From positions 1 to 64,000 of the IMG/VR virus record IMGVR_UViG_3300032315_000601: a stretch of DNA of 64,000 nucleotides; one strand, 5' to 3'. The first letter of the stretch is position 1, and every line of letters starts with the position of its first letter. The position numbers and the translations under genes are program-made. The stretch is from a virus. The notes beneath the pieces were generated by a model, which was not told where the DNA came from, did not search any database, and saw only the letters and a list, made by a program, of their open reading frames with translations. Below, piece by piece: positions 1 to 8,242 of the stretch.

Positions 1-199
1 CGGTAATGTATAGGAACGACGCATTGGCTGATGTCGCGGTTATAACTGGCGACCAAGCTCCCTTGGTGTGAGCGGCGGTATTGGCAACTGGATCGACGTT
101 GCCAGAGATATTTATAAAGTTGAACGCGCCATCTTCATACCAAGCAAAATCCCGCCAAAGCGGCGTAGCCCCCAAATATGCTTTTTGCAAAAGTGCCAT
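1..199 (-). CDS. Tail-region protein, N-terminal part (cut by left edge)
   Basis: Reading leftward from an ATG at 199, 66 codons stay open to the window edge, beginning MALLQKAYLGATPLWRDFAW. The ATG lies 2 nt after the stop of the tail-fibre gene, the same tight stop-ATG spacing used elsewhere in this arm, so it is probably translationally coupled to it. The visible part is rich in Ala, Asn and Thr, like phage tail-fibre-associated proteins. No domain can be named from this fragment. Its position after a fibre gene suggests a tail or fibre accessory role, which is inference. Confidence 0.6.
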   Translation of the reverse strand, partial: MALLQKAYLGATPLWRDFAWYEDGAFNFINISGNVDPVANTAAHTKGAWSPVITATSANASFLYIT

Positions 200-201
200 A
201 A

Positions 202-2058
202 TTACGGATCGGTAATGAGATATAACGTAGTTGCGTCCTTGCTTACAATAGCAGTGTATTCAGCTTGGGTTAAACTCACGATATTGTTGACGATGTCACT
301 GCCTCCGCCTGCGCTAGTGTCAGATACTACAATTGTGCCAGAACGATCAGGCGCAGTATATGTCCGATTCGTGGATAGTTTATTTTGCACATCAAAAGTG
401 GCAACTTCTCCGCCTGTGGAATCCTTTAAAGTGAATGTTGTAAAATTTCCCGCTGCTGGAGTGGTGCTACCGATGGCTGGCGGGGCGGCAAAGTCGGAAG
501 TTAACGCGATGGTTCCGCTGGCGTTGGGCAGCGAAATCGCCCTTGCCGCTGTGGCCGTTCCAGTGAGTGTGGTGCGGGTTCCGGTAACGCCAAAACCAAT
601 AGATCCTGAGCCGCGAGTGTCTATTGAACCGCCGCCATTAGAGGTGTTAATGGAGCCACCTACGTTTGAAGTGTTAATTGTGCCACCCTCAGTAGAAGTA
701 TTAATGCTCCCGCCACCAGTTGTGGTAATGGAACCGCCAGCAAGATCACCCTCGGAAGACATGTTAAGAGTGCCACCCGCAACGTTACCACCCGTAGAAA
801 TGATGCTACCTCCATTGCCACCATCTGCGCTACCTCCAGATAAATTTATTGACCCAGCGTTTCCATTCACATTTCCGCCATCTGGGTCTTGACTACCGCG
901 CAATGTTATTGATCCGCCTGTCCCGCCCACTCCACCAGATAAGTCAATGGAACCCCCAATGGTTCCTGCGTGTCCTTCTCCGCCATCATTCAAAGCGTCA
1001 CCACCCGATAGATTTATAGTTCCAGCCGCTCCGCCTGCGCCGTATGTTGCGTCAGCGTTGCCACCAGAGAGGTCTATAGTGCCGCCTGCGCCTCCGCTAA
1101 ATGCTCCTGCCGTTGTTCCGCTTTTGAGGATGTTAACAATACGGGAGTCGTTGCCCTGTGTCGCCGTCCCTGCCGTGGTTCCGTAACTTACTGCCAGAGT
1201 CCTGTTGGCCGTGAGGTCTCCCCCACCCGTCAATCCTGTCCCGCTACTAACGGTTCGGGATGTCGGGACTGCTCCGATATCTGTCGGGGTCGCGGAAGCT
1301 CCAACGGTTGCCCGTCCTTTTGCATCAACGGTGACTTTAGTATAGGTTCCAGCCACAACTCCACTACTGGCCAATGTGGCATTGGTAATAGCAGTGCCAG
1401 TTGCTCCAGACAGCGTTAAATCGCTACCAGTGACAGAAATGCTTCCAGATGGAATCGACACTGCCCCCCATTCGGGGGCTGTCGCTCCGCTATTTACTTT
1501 AAGCACCTGTCCCGCTGTGCCAATAGGGAGTCGGGTTTCTGAGGAAGCCCCGCGATAAAGCATGTCGCCCTGTGCCGAAAGAACATCCTCGATTCCACTT
1601 ACTCCGTAGCGAGGGAGAATCTGCCATCCACGGGTTGATCCCGTATAGATCAGGGTGAAGTAGGCCCCCTCGACGTTAGCTGTGAGGTTTTCGGCCAGAG
1701 ACTCTATGGGTTGTCCATTACGCCCAATGGTCAGCGGATTGGTATCAAACGTATTGGCGTAGTCGAATATGTCGATAGAGTCTCCTGCATTCGGGCTTGC
1801 TGGCAAAGTCAGAGTAAAGCTACCACCAGATGTATCGGCAGCGATATTCTGCGAGTTAGTCAGCGTCTGGTTGGCGGTGACTACTGTGTAGTTGATGTTG
1901 GCTTGTTGACCCGGAGTACCCGCAGCACCCGCAGCACCAGCGGGACCAGCGGGTCCTTGGTCCGAAAAAACTACATCATAAGATACGAGTTGTGCCGCCA
2001 CTGTCCCCTCAACGGTCAGTGTTTCGTCGTAGGCTATTTCGTAAATCTTAGTGTTCAC
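202..2058 (-). CDS. Glycine-rich tail fibre / adhesin
   Basis: 618 residues from a GTG start that overlaps the upstream stop (GTGA). Residues 34-50 are a short collagen-like GPAGPAGAAG stretch, which usually forms a trimeric stalk. About residues 310-480 carry many GGSINLSGG-like repeats (GG, then S or T, I, N or D, then L or T, then S), expected to form a stacked Gly-rich or beta-solenoid fold. A TRTTLTGTAT segment and a beta-rich tail follow. The gene lies downstream of the capsid genes in the late minus-strand arm. The same repeat style and the RTTLTGTAT segment recur in the gene at 61792-64000, so the two are probably paralogous host-binding fibres. Role and trimeric state are inferred from composition. 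Confidence 0.75.
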   Translation of the reverse strand: MNTKIYEIAYDETLTVEGTVAAQLVSYDVVFSDQGPAGPAGAAGAAGTPGQQANINYTVVTANQTLTNSQNIAADTSGGSFTLTLPASPNAGDSIDIFDYANTFDTNPLTIGRNGQPIESLAENLTANVEGAYFTLIYTGSTRGWQILPRYGVSGIEDVLSAQGDMLYRGASSETRLPIGTAGQVLKVNSGATAPEWGAVSIPSGSISVTGSDLTLSGATGTAITNATLASSGVVAGTYTKVTVDAKGRATVGASATPTDIGAVPTSRTVSSGTGLTGGGDLTANRTLAVSYGTTAGTATQGNDSRIVNILKSGTTAGAFSGGAGGTIDLSGGNADATYGAGGAAGTINLSGGDALNDGGEGHAGTIGGSIDLSGGVGGTGGSITLRGSQDPDGGNVNGNAGSINLSGGSADGGNGGSIISTGGNVAGGTLNMSSEGDLAGGSITTTGGGSINTSTEGGTINTSNVGGSINTSNGGGSIDTRGSGSIGFGVTGTRTTLTGTATAARAISLPNASGTIALTSDFAAPPAIGSTTPAAGNFTTFTLKDSTGGEVATFDVQNKLSTNRTYTAPDRSGTIVVSDTSAGGGSDIVNNIVSLTQAEYTAIVSKDATTLYLITDP

Positions 2059-2408
2059 AAAGTTTTGGTCGGGACCGACACCAGATCAAAAACTCCCGAG
2101 ACGAGAGTCGTTCGAGTGCCGGAAGCCGATTTAACTTTAATACCTCTATAATAACGTCCGGGAATCGTAAGCTGGTCAGCACTAATTGATACCGTTATTG
2201 CTCCGGACAACGGGTAACTGGGTATGAAAGATTTGTGGATATAAGCTTCGTCATCGCTCCAAGACAAATCTTTTGTAATTGTAACCCAAAAAACCCATCC
2301 GGTAAGGTTTTTGGGGTCCCCATTCACATCATTAATGCGAACGGTTGCGGCCCAATCATCTCCGACCGGATGGATTACATTGTCAACAATGTACGGGTAG
2401 TCAGCCAC
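2055..2408 (-). CDS. Small beta-rich virion/tail accessory protein
   Basis: 117 residues from a GTG start. The sequence (for example VRINDVNGDPKNLTGWVFWV near residues 23-42, and a YYRGIKVKSASGTRT segment late in the protein) has the pattern of the Ig-like N-terminal domain of baseplate or fibre proteins of the BppU type: a substrate-like slot, 'DvnG.p.dLtG..v...i', then a short beta sandwich. The gene ends inside the start of the fibre gene (GTGA), so the pair are likely co-translated and may assemble together. The BppU-like assignment is by eye and weak; a plain hypothetical structural protein is the safe call. Confidence 0.6.
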   Translation of the reverse strand: MADYPYIVDNVIHPVGDDWAATVRINDVNGDPKNLTGWVFWVTITKDLSWSDDEAYIHKSFIPSYPLSGAITVSISADQLTIPGRYYRGIKVKSASGTRTTLVSGVFDLVSVPTKTL

Positions 2409-2414
2409 GGCAAG

Positions 2415-2774
2415 TTACGCCATAGTATTTTTAGAAGAAGCCCTGCGTTCCACAGCGTCGAGGAATCCGCCTTCAGACATATTTCCTTCGGCAACCATTT
2501 CTTCAGCTTCTCCAGCTTCTTCTTCCTCGTCGGCCTCTTCTTCCATACCGCCGAGGGTCATGCCGTCAAGGGCAGTGAGGTTAAGTTTACCCTCTTCACC
2601 AAGTTGAACCGTGGCCATAGCCTCAAAGGTGTCGCCGGGGTTCAAACCTTCGGGCATTTCCATACCTTCCGGAGCCATAAATTCGATAGTTTTTTCGTCC
2701 ATATTTTTATCTCCACAACCGCATTTTTTACCTTCGCCCATTTGGGCTGGGGCGACTGCAATTACTAATTCCAT
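2415..2774 (-). CDS. Acidic head-region protein with scaffold-like C-terminus
   Basis: 119 residues. The N-terminal part has a KKCGCGDKN cluster (three Cys within about 8 residues), the centre is Met/Glu rich, and residues about 75-95 are a run of Glu and Ala. The C-terminus contains GGFLDAVERR, almost the same as the end of the scaffold protein (GGFLDAVEKR) encoded on the other side of the capsid gene. This shared peptide suggests that both proteins dock on the capsid protein, this one perhaps as a minor scaffold, decoration or internal protein. No known family was recognised. The start at 2774 is the first ATG; an ATG at 2741 is an alternative. Confidence 0.65.
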   Translation of the reverse strand: MELVIAVAPAQMGEGKKCGCGDKNMDEKTIEFMAPEGMEMPEGLNPGDTFEAMATVQLGEEGKLNLTALDGMTLGGMEEEADEEEEAGEAEEMVAEGNMSEGGFLDAVERRASSKNTMA

Positions 2775-2786
2775 TTCTATTGGGTT

Positions 2787-2823
2787 GGGGGAGAGGAATT
2801 GCTTTTAGGCTATCCTCTCCCCC
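2787..2823 (-). promoter_or_regulatory. 11-bp perfect hairpin after the capsid gene
   Basis: GGGGGAGAGGA (2787-2797) and TCCTCTCCCCC (2813-2823) form an 11-bp perfect stem with a 15-nt loop, 16 nt downstream of the capsid stop. On the minus-strand transcript no U-run follows, so it is not a classical intrinsic terminator. It could be a partial terminator or an mRNA-stabilising or processing hairpin that keeps capsid mRNA more abundant than the downstream genes. Confidence 0.6.
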
Positions 2824-2838
2824 ACCAATGATTACTGA

Positions 2839-4020
2839 TTAGGAGCAACCGACAAGCTGCGCGCTAACCAAGCTGTTACCGCAGCGGGTATGCATGATCG
2901 CATAACCCCACTCCGGACGGATGGGCTTGGAGCCAGCCGAGAGGACGCCACGGAAGTATCCGATAGTGCCGTCTGGATTCTCATCTTTATCGCGGATGTT
3001 GAGCCATTTAAACTCACCACGATAGGAGACTGGATCAAACGCCGTGCTTCCGCCGGGGCTGGTGATCGGGGCCGGAATGACCGAGTGGAAGACATCCTTG
3101 TGGAACACAATGGAGACTTCGTACTGAGCCAACTCATAGGCCGGGTTGACAATCCACTCGATAACGTTATTACCGATATTGGCCTTAACATACGGAGGAA
3201 TCTCCGTATAGGTTCCGCCGCTGTAGGAATACCGGGGCATGAAATCATCGATAAGATGATAAAAGCCCTTGTAAGTACGCTCAACACCGAGGGGGGCGAG
3301 CAGATCATTAGCCTTGGTGCTGTAGCGATAATCTTCACGGTCAGCCGCCAAATTGCGGATGAGGTCGAAAGAAGTTTCGCTGGAGCAGACGAGGCCGAAC
3401 ACGGGCGTGCCGTTCTCGCGACCAAGCGGATCATTGCCAGCACCGTCACGAATGAGGCGCATGCGGATCTTTTCAAGAATCGGCTGAACAAGTTTCGAGG
3501 TAGGCTCGGCAGCCGGGAAATTCGCGGTGCCAGAGGTCATCGAAGAGTTAGCCAGAATCTTGTTGTTGGACAGACGAAGATACTCGTCGCGATAGCGCGT
3601 CTGCCAAGCCCATGAGGTATTCTCCGTAAGGATACGGAAAATGTTGCTCAACTGGTCTTTACGGCGGAACGAGAAACGCAGATCGTTAACGCAGATCGGA
3701 GGAGACTCAATAGCAGTCTGCTTCAGATTGTAGCTAACGAGCTTGTTGTAGAACTTAACTTGAGTGGCCGAAGGCACACAAGTTCCACCGCTTCCGGTGT
3801 TGTCGTTGAAACCGACCGAGTTCCACGTTAGACGAGCGTCTGCACTTTCAGGCAGTGAGCGGGAATAGGTCAGGACCGAGATGTCGGTGCCCATTTCGTC
3901 GGGCCACGTATCTTGTTTGACCAACTTCAACCACGGTGACGTGTTCAAAGTTTTGTTGTAAATATCGGGGCCGATGCGTCCGCTTTCCGCAGCCAGCCAC
4001 GAGTCGATGGTATATGCCAT
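2839..4020 (-). CDS. Major capsid protein
   Basis: 393 residues, beginning MAYTIDSWLAAESG. This is the abundant head-shell protein of the particle. The assignment rests on size, position immediately after the scaffold gene and downstream of the portal, the strongest Shine-Dalgarno in the arm (AAGGAGGG, 8 nt before the ATG), and a long upstream leader with its own promoter candidate. The protein has a mixed alpha/beta composition with a long helical region (about 100-190) compatible with an HK97-type fold, including a Trp- and Arg-rich segment near residue 135 and the C-terminal beta segments expected of such shells. No separate head protease gene is visible nearby. Fold assignment is inference; the capsid role is well supported by context. 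Confidence 0.85.
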   Translation of the reverse strand: MAYTIDSWLAAESGRIGPDIYNKTLNTSPWLKLVKQDTWPDEMGTDISVLTYSRSLPESADARLTWNSVGFNDNTGSGGTCVPSATQVKFYNKLVSYNLKQTAIESPPICVNDLRFSFRRKDQLSNIFRILTENTSWAWQTRYRDEYLRLSNNKILANSSMTSGTANFPAAEPTSKLVQPILEKIRMRLIRDGAGNDPLGRENGTPVFGLVCSSETSFDLIRNLAADREDYRYSTKANDLLAPLGVERTYKGFYHLIDDFMPRYSYSGGTYTEIPPYVKANIGNNVIEWIVNPAYELAQYEVSIVFHKDVFHSVIPAPITSPGGSTAFDPVSYRGEFKWLNIRDKDENPDGTIGYFRGVLSAGSKPIRPEWGYAIMHTRCGNSLVSAQLVGCS

Positions 4021-4280
4021 AATAAAAACCCTCCTTGGGTATCTAAGATTAGTGGATAGATTTTACAACACTTCACACGAAGTGATGTCTTCTCTATCCG
4101 ATTTTATTTATTTCGATCTCACGTGAGCCAACGTGAGAAGATGTAATTTTAACTACATCCCCTTTTAGCTCTGACTGGTTTTAGAACGGATATTAGCTCC
4201 GAGCGAGCTTTGATAGTTTTAGTTCTATATCAACGAACAAGAGCAAATTAACAAAAGCTATAAAGTAGTCAATAAGAAAA
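4021..4280 (-). promoter_or_regulatory. Structured leader of the capsid gene
   Basis: A 260-bp gap between scaffold and capsid genes, long for this compact genome. It contains a strong Shine-Dalgarno next to the capsid ATG and several perfect short stems: CACTTC/GAAGTG (4070-4085), CTCACGT/ACGTGAG (4118-4137), GATGTA/TACATC (4140-4159) and AGCTC/GAGCT (4195-4209). On the minus transcript these would give a capsid 5' UTR with four hairpins in series, plausibly stabilising the mRNA or isolating the ribosome site. No open reading frame of note is present. Confidence 0.6.
4226..4254 (-). promoter_or_regulatory. Sigma70-like promoter candidate for the capsid gene
   Basis: Read on the minus strand: TTGTTA (4254-4249), a 17-nt spacer, then GATATA (4231-4226). 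The spacing is ideal and both boxes match the sigma70 consensus moderately. It would start a transcript near 4219, giving the capsid gene its own promoter independent of the scaffold/portal mRNA. Confidence 0.4.
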
Positions 4281-5486
4281 TTAACCCAATGCGAATCTTT
4301 TTTCTACCGCATCGAGGAAGCCGCCAATTTCTTGTTTCTGCGAAGAAGTGTCAACGTTGCCACTTACTTTTGGAGTAGCTTTTTTGTACTTACCCAGAGC
4401 TTTTTCAGTTTCGGCCAGCTTGTTAGAGATTTCGGTATACTTCTTAACTAGGTGGGGTAGAGCCACCCCAGCGTAGACAGCGTATGCACGTTCTTCCGGA
4501 GCAGTATCGAGAAGATCGCTTTCGGAGGCCGAAGAACGCAACTCTTTTACGATCTCCTCTCCGAGGGATTGGATAACTGGATTGTTCTCAAAGGTTTCCG
4601 ACCACGTTGTATTGGCTACTTTAATTGATTCTTCACGGTACTTTTTCTCAGCTTCAGCTTCGTAAGCTTGCTGTTTCTCGGTCATTTCGGCCATGGCTTT
4701 AGCTGCGTTCTGTTTCAGAAAATCGCGTCGACGCGAGACTTCCGCCAAATCATCGGCCATGCGGTAGAGCCGGATACGATCCCGCTCACTGAAGTCAGCT
4801 GCCATTTCGGTCAGAGAATCTGAAGCATCGCCCGTACTTTCTTCGCGCAAGGCATCTACGAGTTTCCTTGGAGCTACCTCGTATTTCTCAGCCAAAGAAA
4901 TAGCGGAGTCCAGAATAACTTGAGTTGGCCCCATAACCGCTTCTTTAAACTGAGGGGAAGCTTCGATCCTTGAAACTGCTATTTCACGTTCATACTCATC
5001 GAGCTTGGCTTTTAGGGTTTCAAGCTGTTTGGAAGACTCTTCAGAATTGCCCGATTGGGTTTCTTTGTCTGCCAACATTTTCTCCATCTCTGCAACCTTC
5101 GACTTATAAGATTTTAGCTCAGTTTTAAGCTCCTTAAATTTAGCTCCCGCAGACCCCGTCATGGTCTTGGTATCTTCACTTACAGCTTCCTCATCCGATT
5201 CTTCGGTATCGGATTTTTCCTCGACTTCTTCTGTCTTGGTTTCTGTTTGAGCCTCCTCTGAACTTTCGTCAGAAGCAGACTCTTCTTTCTTATCCCAAGG
5301 TGCGACTTCTTGACCCTTTTCAAAACTGTTAAATTTGTCATCCAGCCACGAAGCAAAATCTCCGGTTGGTACGTTGTCTACAGTCGATGATGGCGTTTCC
5401 GCTGTCAGGGACTGGGTTAAGTCTGCCCCGGAAGTGGGAGACGTGCTGGTTTCGGTTGCTGTATTAGCTGTATTTTCTGTACTCAT
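4281..5486 (-). CDS. Scaffolding protein (acidic coiled coil)
   Basis: 401 residues. Residues about 55-110 are dominated by Glu, Asp, Ser and Lys. A coiled coil rich in Glu/Lys/Leu occupies about 115-180, and a second helical region lies at about 230-350. The C-terminus ends IGGFLDAVEKRFALG. Acidic, helical, low-complexity proteins encoded directly before the capsid gene are typical podovirus scaffolds, whose C-terminal helix binds the capsid protein during procapsid assembly. The C-terminal GGFLDAVE peptide is repeated in the 119-residue protein on the far side of the capsid gene. The ATG lies 3 nt after the upstream stop. Confidence 0.8.
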   Translation of the reverse strand: MSTENTANTATETSTSPTSGADLTQSLTAETPSSTVDNVPTGDFASWLDDKFNSFEKGQEVAPWDKKEESASDESSEEAQTETKTEEVEEKSDTEESDEEAVSEDTKTMTGSAGAKFKELKTELKSYKSKVAEMEKMLADKETQSGNSEESSKQLETLKAKLDEYEREIAVSRIEASPQFKEAVMGPTQVILDSAISLAEKYEVAPRKLVDALREESTGDASDSLTEMAADFSERDRIRLYRMADDLAEVSRRRDFLKQNAAKAMAEMTEKQQAYEAEAEKKYREESIKVANTTWSETFENNPVIQSLGEEIVKELRSSASESDLLDTAPEERAYAVYAGVALPHLVKKYTEISNKLAETEKALGKYKKATPKVSGNVDTSSQKQEIGGFLDAVEKRFALG

Positions 5487-5489
5487 AAA

Positions 5490-5765
5490 TTATTGGACAC
5501 TGCCCCAAGGTTCGGGGAGTTGTTTTCTAGGGTCTGGTGCGTCCTCAGTAAGTTTAGTAAGGGCGCGTTTAAAATCAAAGTAGCCGGAATTCCGGGCGTG
5601 TTGTAGGGCAGAAGAAACCATTGGGTCCCCGTTTTGGGGGGTGGTGTACCTAGGCAAATTACTTTGGGTAAGCAATTCCAAAGCCTCCCGCATGGGTGAC
5701 GTTGAAAGAACTTTTCGTAGAGCCATACGAAGCTCTGGATCATTGTGCCATTCTTTAAGTGTCAT
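5490..5765 (-). CDS. Small head-morphogenesis-region protein
   Basis: 91 residues when started at the ATG at 5765, which follows the upstream stop after one base (stop-T-ATG). A longer version from a GTG at 5840 would overlap the upstream gene by 74 nt and is less likely. The protein begins MTLKEWHNDPELRMALRKVL and looks helical, ending in a Pro-rich PDPRKQLPEPWG. No family was recognised. Its place between portal and scaffold suggests a structural or assembly role. Confidence 0.65.
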   Translation of the reverse strand: MTLKEWHNDPELRMALRKVLSTSPMREALELLTQSNLPRYTTPQNGDPMVSSALQHARNSGYFDFKRALTKLTEDAPDPRKQLPEPWGSVQ

Positions 5766-5766
5766 A

Positions 5767-6003
5767 CTACCAAGCTTTACAAGACCAATAAGCTGCCGAA
5801 AGCTTGCTGAGTTTCTTTGTATCACATCCGTGTCGCGCACGGAAAGACTTCCTACGTTCCGGAATATTTTTTTTGATAGTCATATTCGGGTCACCAAACA
5901 TGACAGATTTTGTTTTACCACCTTCACTTGCCAAGACTTTAAATTTTTTACGGCCATATCCGGGTTCACCTTTTTGGATGCGGCGGGGCTTGTTAACTTG
6001 CAT
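5767..6003 (-). CDS. Small basic phage protein, KSFRARHxC...YWSCKAW family
   Basis: 78 residues starting at the ATG at 6003, one base after the portal stop; an upstream in-frame ATG at 6051 lies inside the portal gene and is rejected. The C-terminal half (RRKSFRARHGC, then AAYWSCKAW) is a pattern I recall from many marine and freshwater phage genomes, where it sits near portal or structural genes and has no assigned function. Two conserved Cys residues in this part could bind metal. Strongly basic overall. Confidence 0.75.
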   Translation of the reverse strand: MQVNKPRRIQKGEPGYGRKKFKVLASEGGKTKSVMFGDPNMTIKKNIPERRKSFRARHGCDTKKLSKLSAAYWSCKAW

Positions 6004-6004
6004 A

Positions 6005-8242
6005 TTAAACGAGTGCTTGTTTTGAAATCTTGCTAGCAACTTCTGCGTCACGCAAGGCTAATTTTTGCTGAACTTCTGCCAAACGTAGGTTAAGTCGCAT
6101 CTGATGAGTCTCTTGCATCATTTGCAATTTGGCCTGATGTTCCTGCAATTTTTGTTGGAGGGTGTCTGCGTATTTAGATTGTTGCTCGGCAGCGGCCATT
6201 TCTGCTCCGGGCGCACTTTGGGACTCTTGCTGTTCACGTAATTTTTGAACTTGTTTTACCCCGTTATTTACAATCTCACCAAACTGTTGCAGAGATTTCC
6301 GTAGGGCTGCACCCGCTTCAGGGATAGTTGAATCCCTAGAAACTTCTTCAACATGGGTAGTAACATGGCCGTATAGGTTAACAAGGAAGTCAATAACTTG
6401 TTCAATCGGGGCCTGACCTGCTTCGACAATTTGAACTGTTTGACCTAGGGCGGCAAGGTGAACTTTGGCATGTTCCAAATGGTTCTCATTCGGGAGGACT
6501 TGAATCTGATTTCCAGAGCGCATGTCCCCATTCTCAAGTTCAGCAATCTTAATATCAATAACGGGCCGCGCCTCCGCATCGGGGGCGGGGGTGTACCGAT
6601 CTGCCAAATCGTAACCAAATCGTGCAGCAACGCGATCTCGTTGAGCGGCTTTGCGACCATATTCATCGAAACCGGGCATAAGTTCCATCAACTCGTTAGT
6701 TGCTAGGAGTCGCGCAGCCTCAGAACCTGCGCCAATTGCCCGAACCGGACGTACGGAATTAATGTCAACAGCTAGGATAGCCTCTACAGGAATACCTCGC
6801 AAAGCGCATCGATTGTAAAAATCTTGAACTTCGCGACCTCCCGGTTCGTCAGACATATACCCACCACGGACAAACCTGCGGACCATTTCCTTGAGTACTC
6901 GGCTCCAAGGTTCGTAGAACAGGTTTAGTGAAGCGACTGAAAGCCGTGCTTGGCTGGCAAGGTTAGACTGCACCTCCAACTTTGTTTTATCTCGGGTATC
7001 CGATACTGCAGATGAGGAGTCATACCCCGCAGTTTTACTTTGCATTTGCGCAGAAAGATCCTGCAAAAACGGCATGGCCGTCCTACTCACGTCAGGCATG
7101 GCGTTGGGGACAACGTTTATCATGTCTGGAGCTAGCACGGAGTAGGGGCCATAGTAAGTGAAGTTTAGATCTTCAAGTGCCTGTTCGTTCTGGGGTTGGA
7201 GCAGTAGCGTGGAACTCAGCATCGCCCCATCCGCCATCTGGCAGCGGAGGCGATTACTGAGTTGTACTTGGGGGAAAATTTTATACCCTAGTCCTCGAAT
7301 TGAATGATAGTAGCCGTTGGTGCCAATGCCGTAGGGAAAGAAGACGAACGCGCTGTTGATATGCTCGTAAAGACTGCGTTTAACGCAAAGAAAGTCTTCC
7401 GACTCATTATTCTCCAAAGTCATGTAATAGGATACGGTGCCATCAAATTCTTTAACCCAAGCGTGGATAACTTTTACTTCTGAAGCGTTTGCAGTTCCTG
7501 TGAACAGATCGTTATTCTTCAACTCTACCTGCAATTTCTCCCACTCGGTAAACGTCCCTGTGGATCCGTTAGTGGCTTTGATTAAGGCTTTACGAACTTC
7601 CTCCACGTTCCATCCCATGTCAGAAGCAGCTTCGGCGTCTTCAATAAAACGATAAAGCTGATGCGCTTGGTAGGACCTAACGCATACGGCAACTTCAATC
7701 TCGTCTTCACAGGCAAGAGTCTTTCGGGGGATCAGGAAATCTCCAAACATTGAAACGCGCCAACGCCAGTCGATGCTGTCTTCCCAGTACGCAATACCCA
7801 CTCCATGGGTGACAAAATACTGGCAGAGCAGAAGGTAGTTAAAGTTGAATTGCGGCCACGAACGAATAGCTCGGGTAAGCTCTTCAGCGATAACGTTTGA
7901 GTACTCCAAACGAGTTTTGGTGTCCCCGTAATCTGTTTTCAAAGACAGGAGATGCTCGACGGAGTGGATAATATCCACATAACCAGCCATCGCACTTTCT
8001 TGAATAGTAGAAGCTTCATCAAAGTTTACGTTGCAACGATAAGACTGTCCGCTAGCCATGAGATCTGCATCGCTATACGGAGGTACTCCGTCAAACATAG
8101 CTTGAATCTCGGCACGATTTTTTGAAGACTTGTCATCCGCATCCCGCAACTTACGGTAAATTTCGTGTAAAGATTTAGAATCTTTTACACGACTACGGGG
8201 CGCACCGCTTTCGGATACGTTTTGGAGAAGGGTGTCGTTCAT
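6005..8242 (-). CDS. Portal protein
   Basis: 745 residues, in the normal range for podovirus-type portals. It would form the dodecameric ring at the capsid vertex through which DNA is packaged by TerL. The sequence shows the helical N-terminal region, the central wing/stem part (about 100-480) and a long Gln/Glu/Ala-rich C-terminal helical tail (about 640-745) like the barrel of P22-type portals. The gene overlaps the preceding glycosyltransferase stop (ATGA). Placement downstream of terL and upstream of scaffold and capsid gives the classical order. The assignment is strong from context plus size, though the family was judged by eye. Confidence 0.85.
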   Translation of the reverse strand: MNDTLLQNVSESGAPRSRVKDSKSLHEIYRKLRDADDKSSKNRAEIQAMFDGVPPYSDADLMASGQSYRCNVNFDEASTIQESAMAGYVDIIHSVEHLLSLKTDYGDTKTRLEYSNVIAEELTRAIRSWPQFNFNYLLLCQYFVTHGVGIAYWEDSIDWRWRVSMFGDFLIPRKTLACEDEIEVAVCVRSYQAHQLYRFIEDAEAASDMGWNVEEVRKALIKATNGSTGTFTEWEKLQVELKNNDLFTGTANASEVKVIHAWVKEFDGTVSYYMTLENNESEDFLCVKRSLYEHINSAFVFFPYGIGTNGYYHSIRGLGYKIFPQVQLSNRLRCQMADGAMLSSTLLLQPQNEQALEDLNFTYYGPYSVLAPDMINVVPNAMPDVSRTAMPFLQDLSAQMQSKTAGYDSSSAVSDTRDKTKLEVQSNLASQARLSVASLNLFYEPWSRVLKEMVRRFVRGGYMSDEPGGREVQDFYNRCALRGIPVEAILAVDINSVRPVRAIGAGSEAARLLATNELMELMPGFDEYGRKAAQRDRVAARFGYDLADRYTPAPDAEARPVIDIKIAELENGDMRSGNQIQVLPNENHLEHAKVHLAALGQTVQIVEAGQAPIEQVIDFLVNLYGHVTTHVEEVSRDSTIPEAGAALRKSLQQFGEIVNNGVKQVQKLREQQESQSAPGAEMAAAEQQSKYADTLQQKLQEHQAKLQMMQETHQMRLNLRLAEVQQKLALRDAEVASKISKQALV

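Noticed and set aside
2787-2823. Intrinsic terminator after the capsid gene
   Set aside because: Strong stem but no U-run on the minus-strand transcript.
2839-3615. Overlapping frames over the capsid gene (2832-3491 minus, 2890-3615 plus)
   Set aside because: They lie within the capsid gene in other frames, with skewed amino-acid use.
5490-5840. Longer GTG-started version of the 91-residue protein
   Set aside because: Would overlap the upstream gene by 74 nt; ATG at 5765 follows the stop directly as in neighbours.
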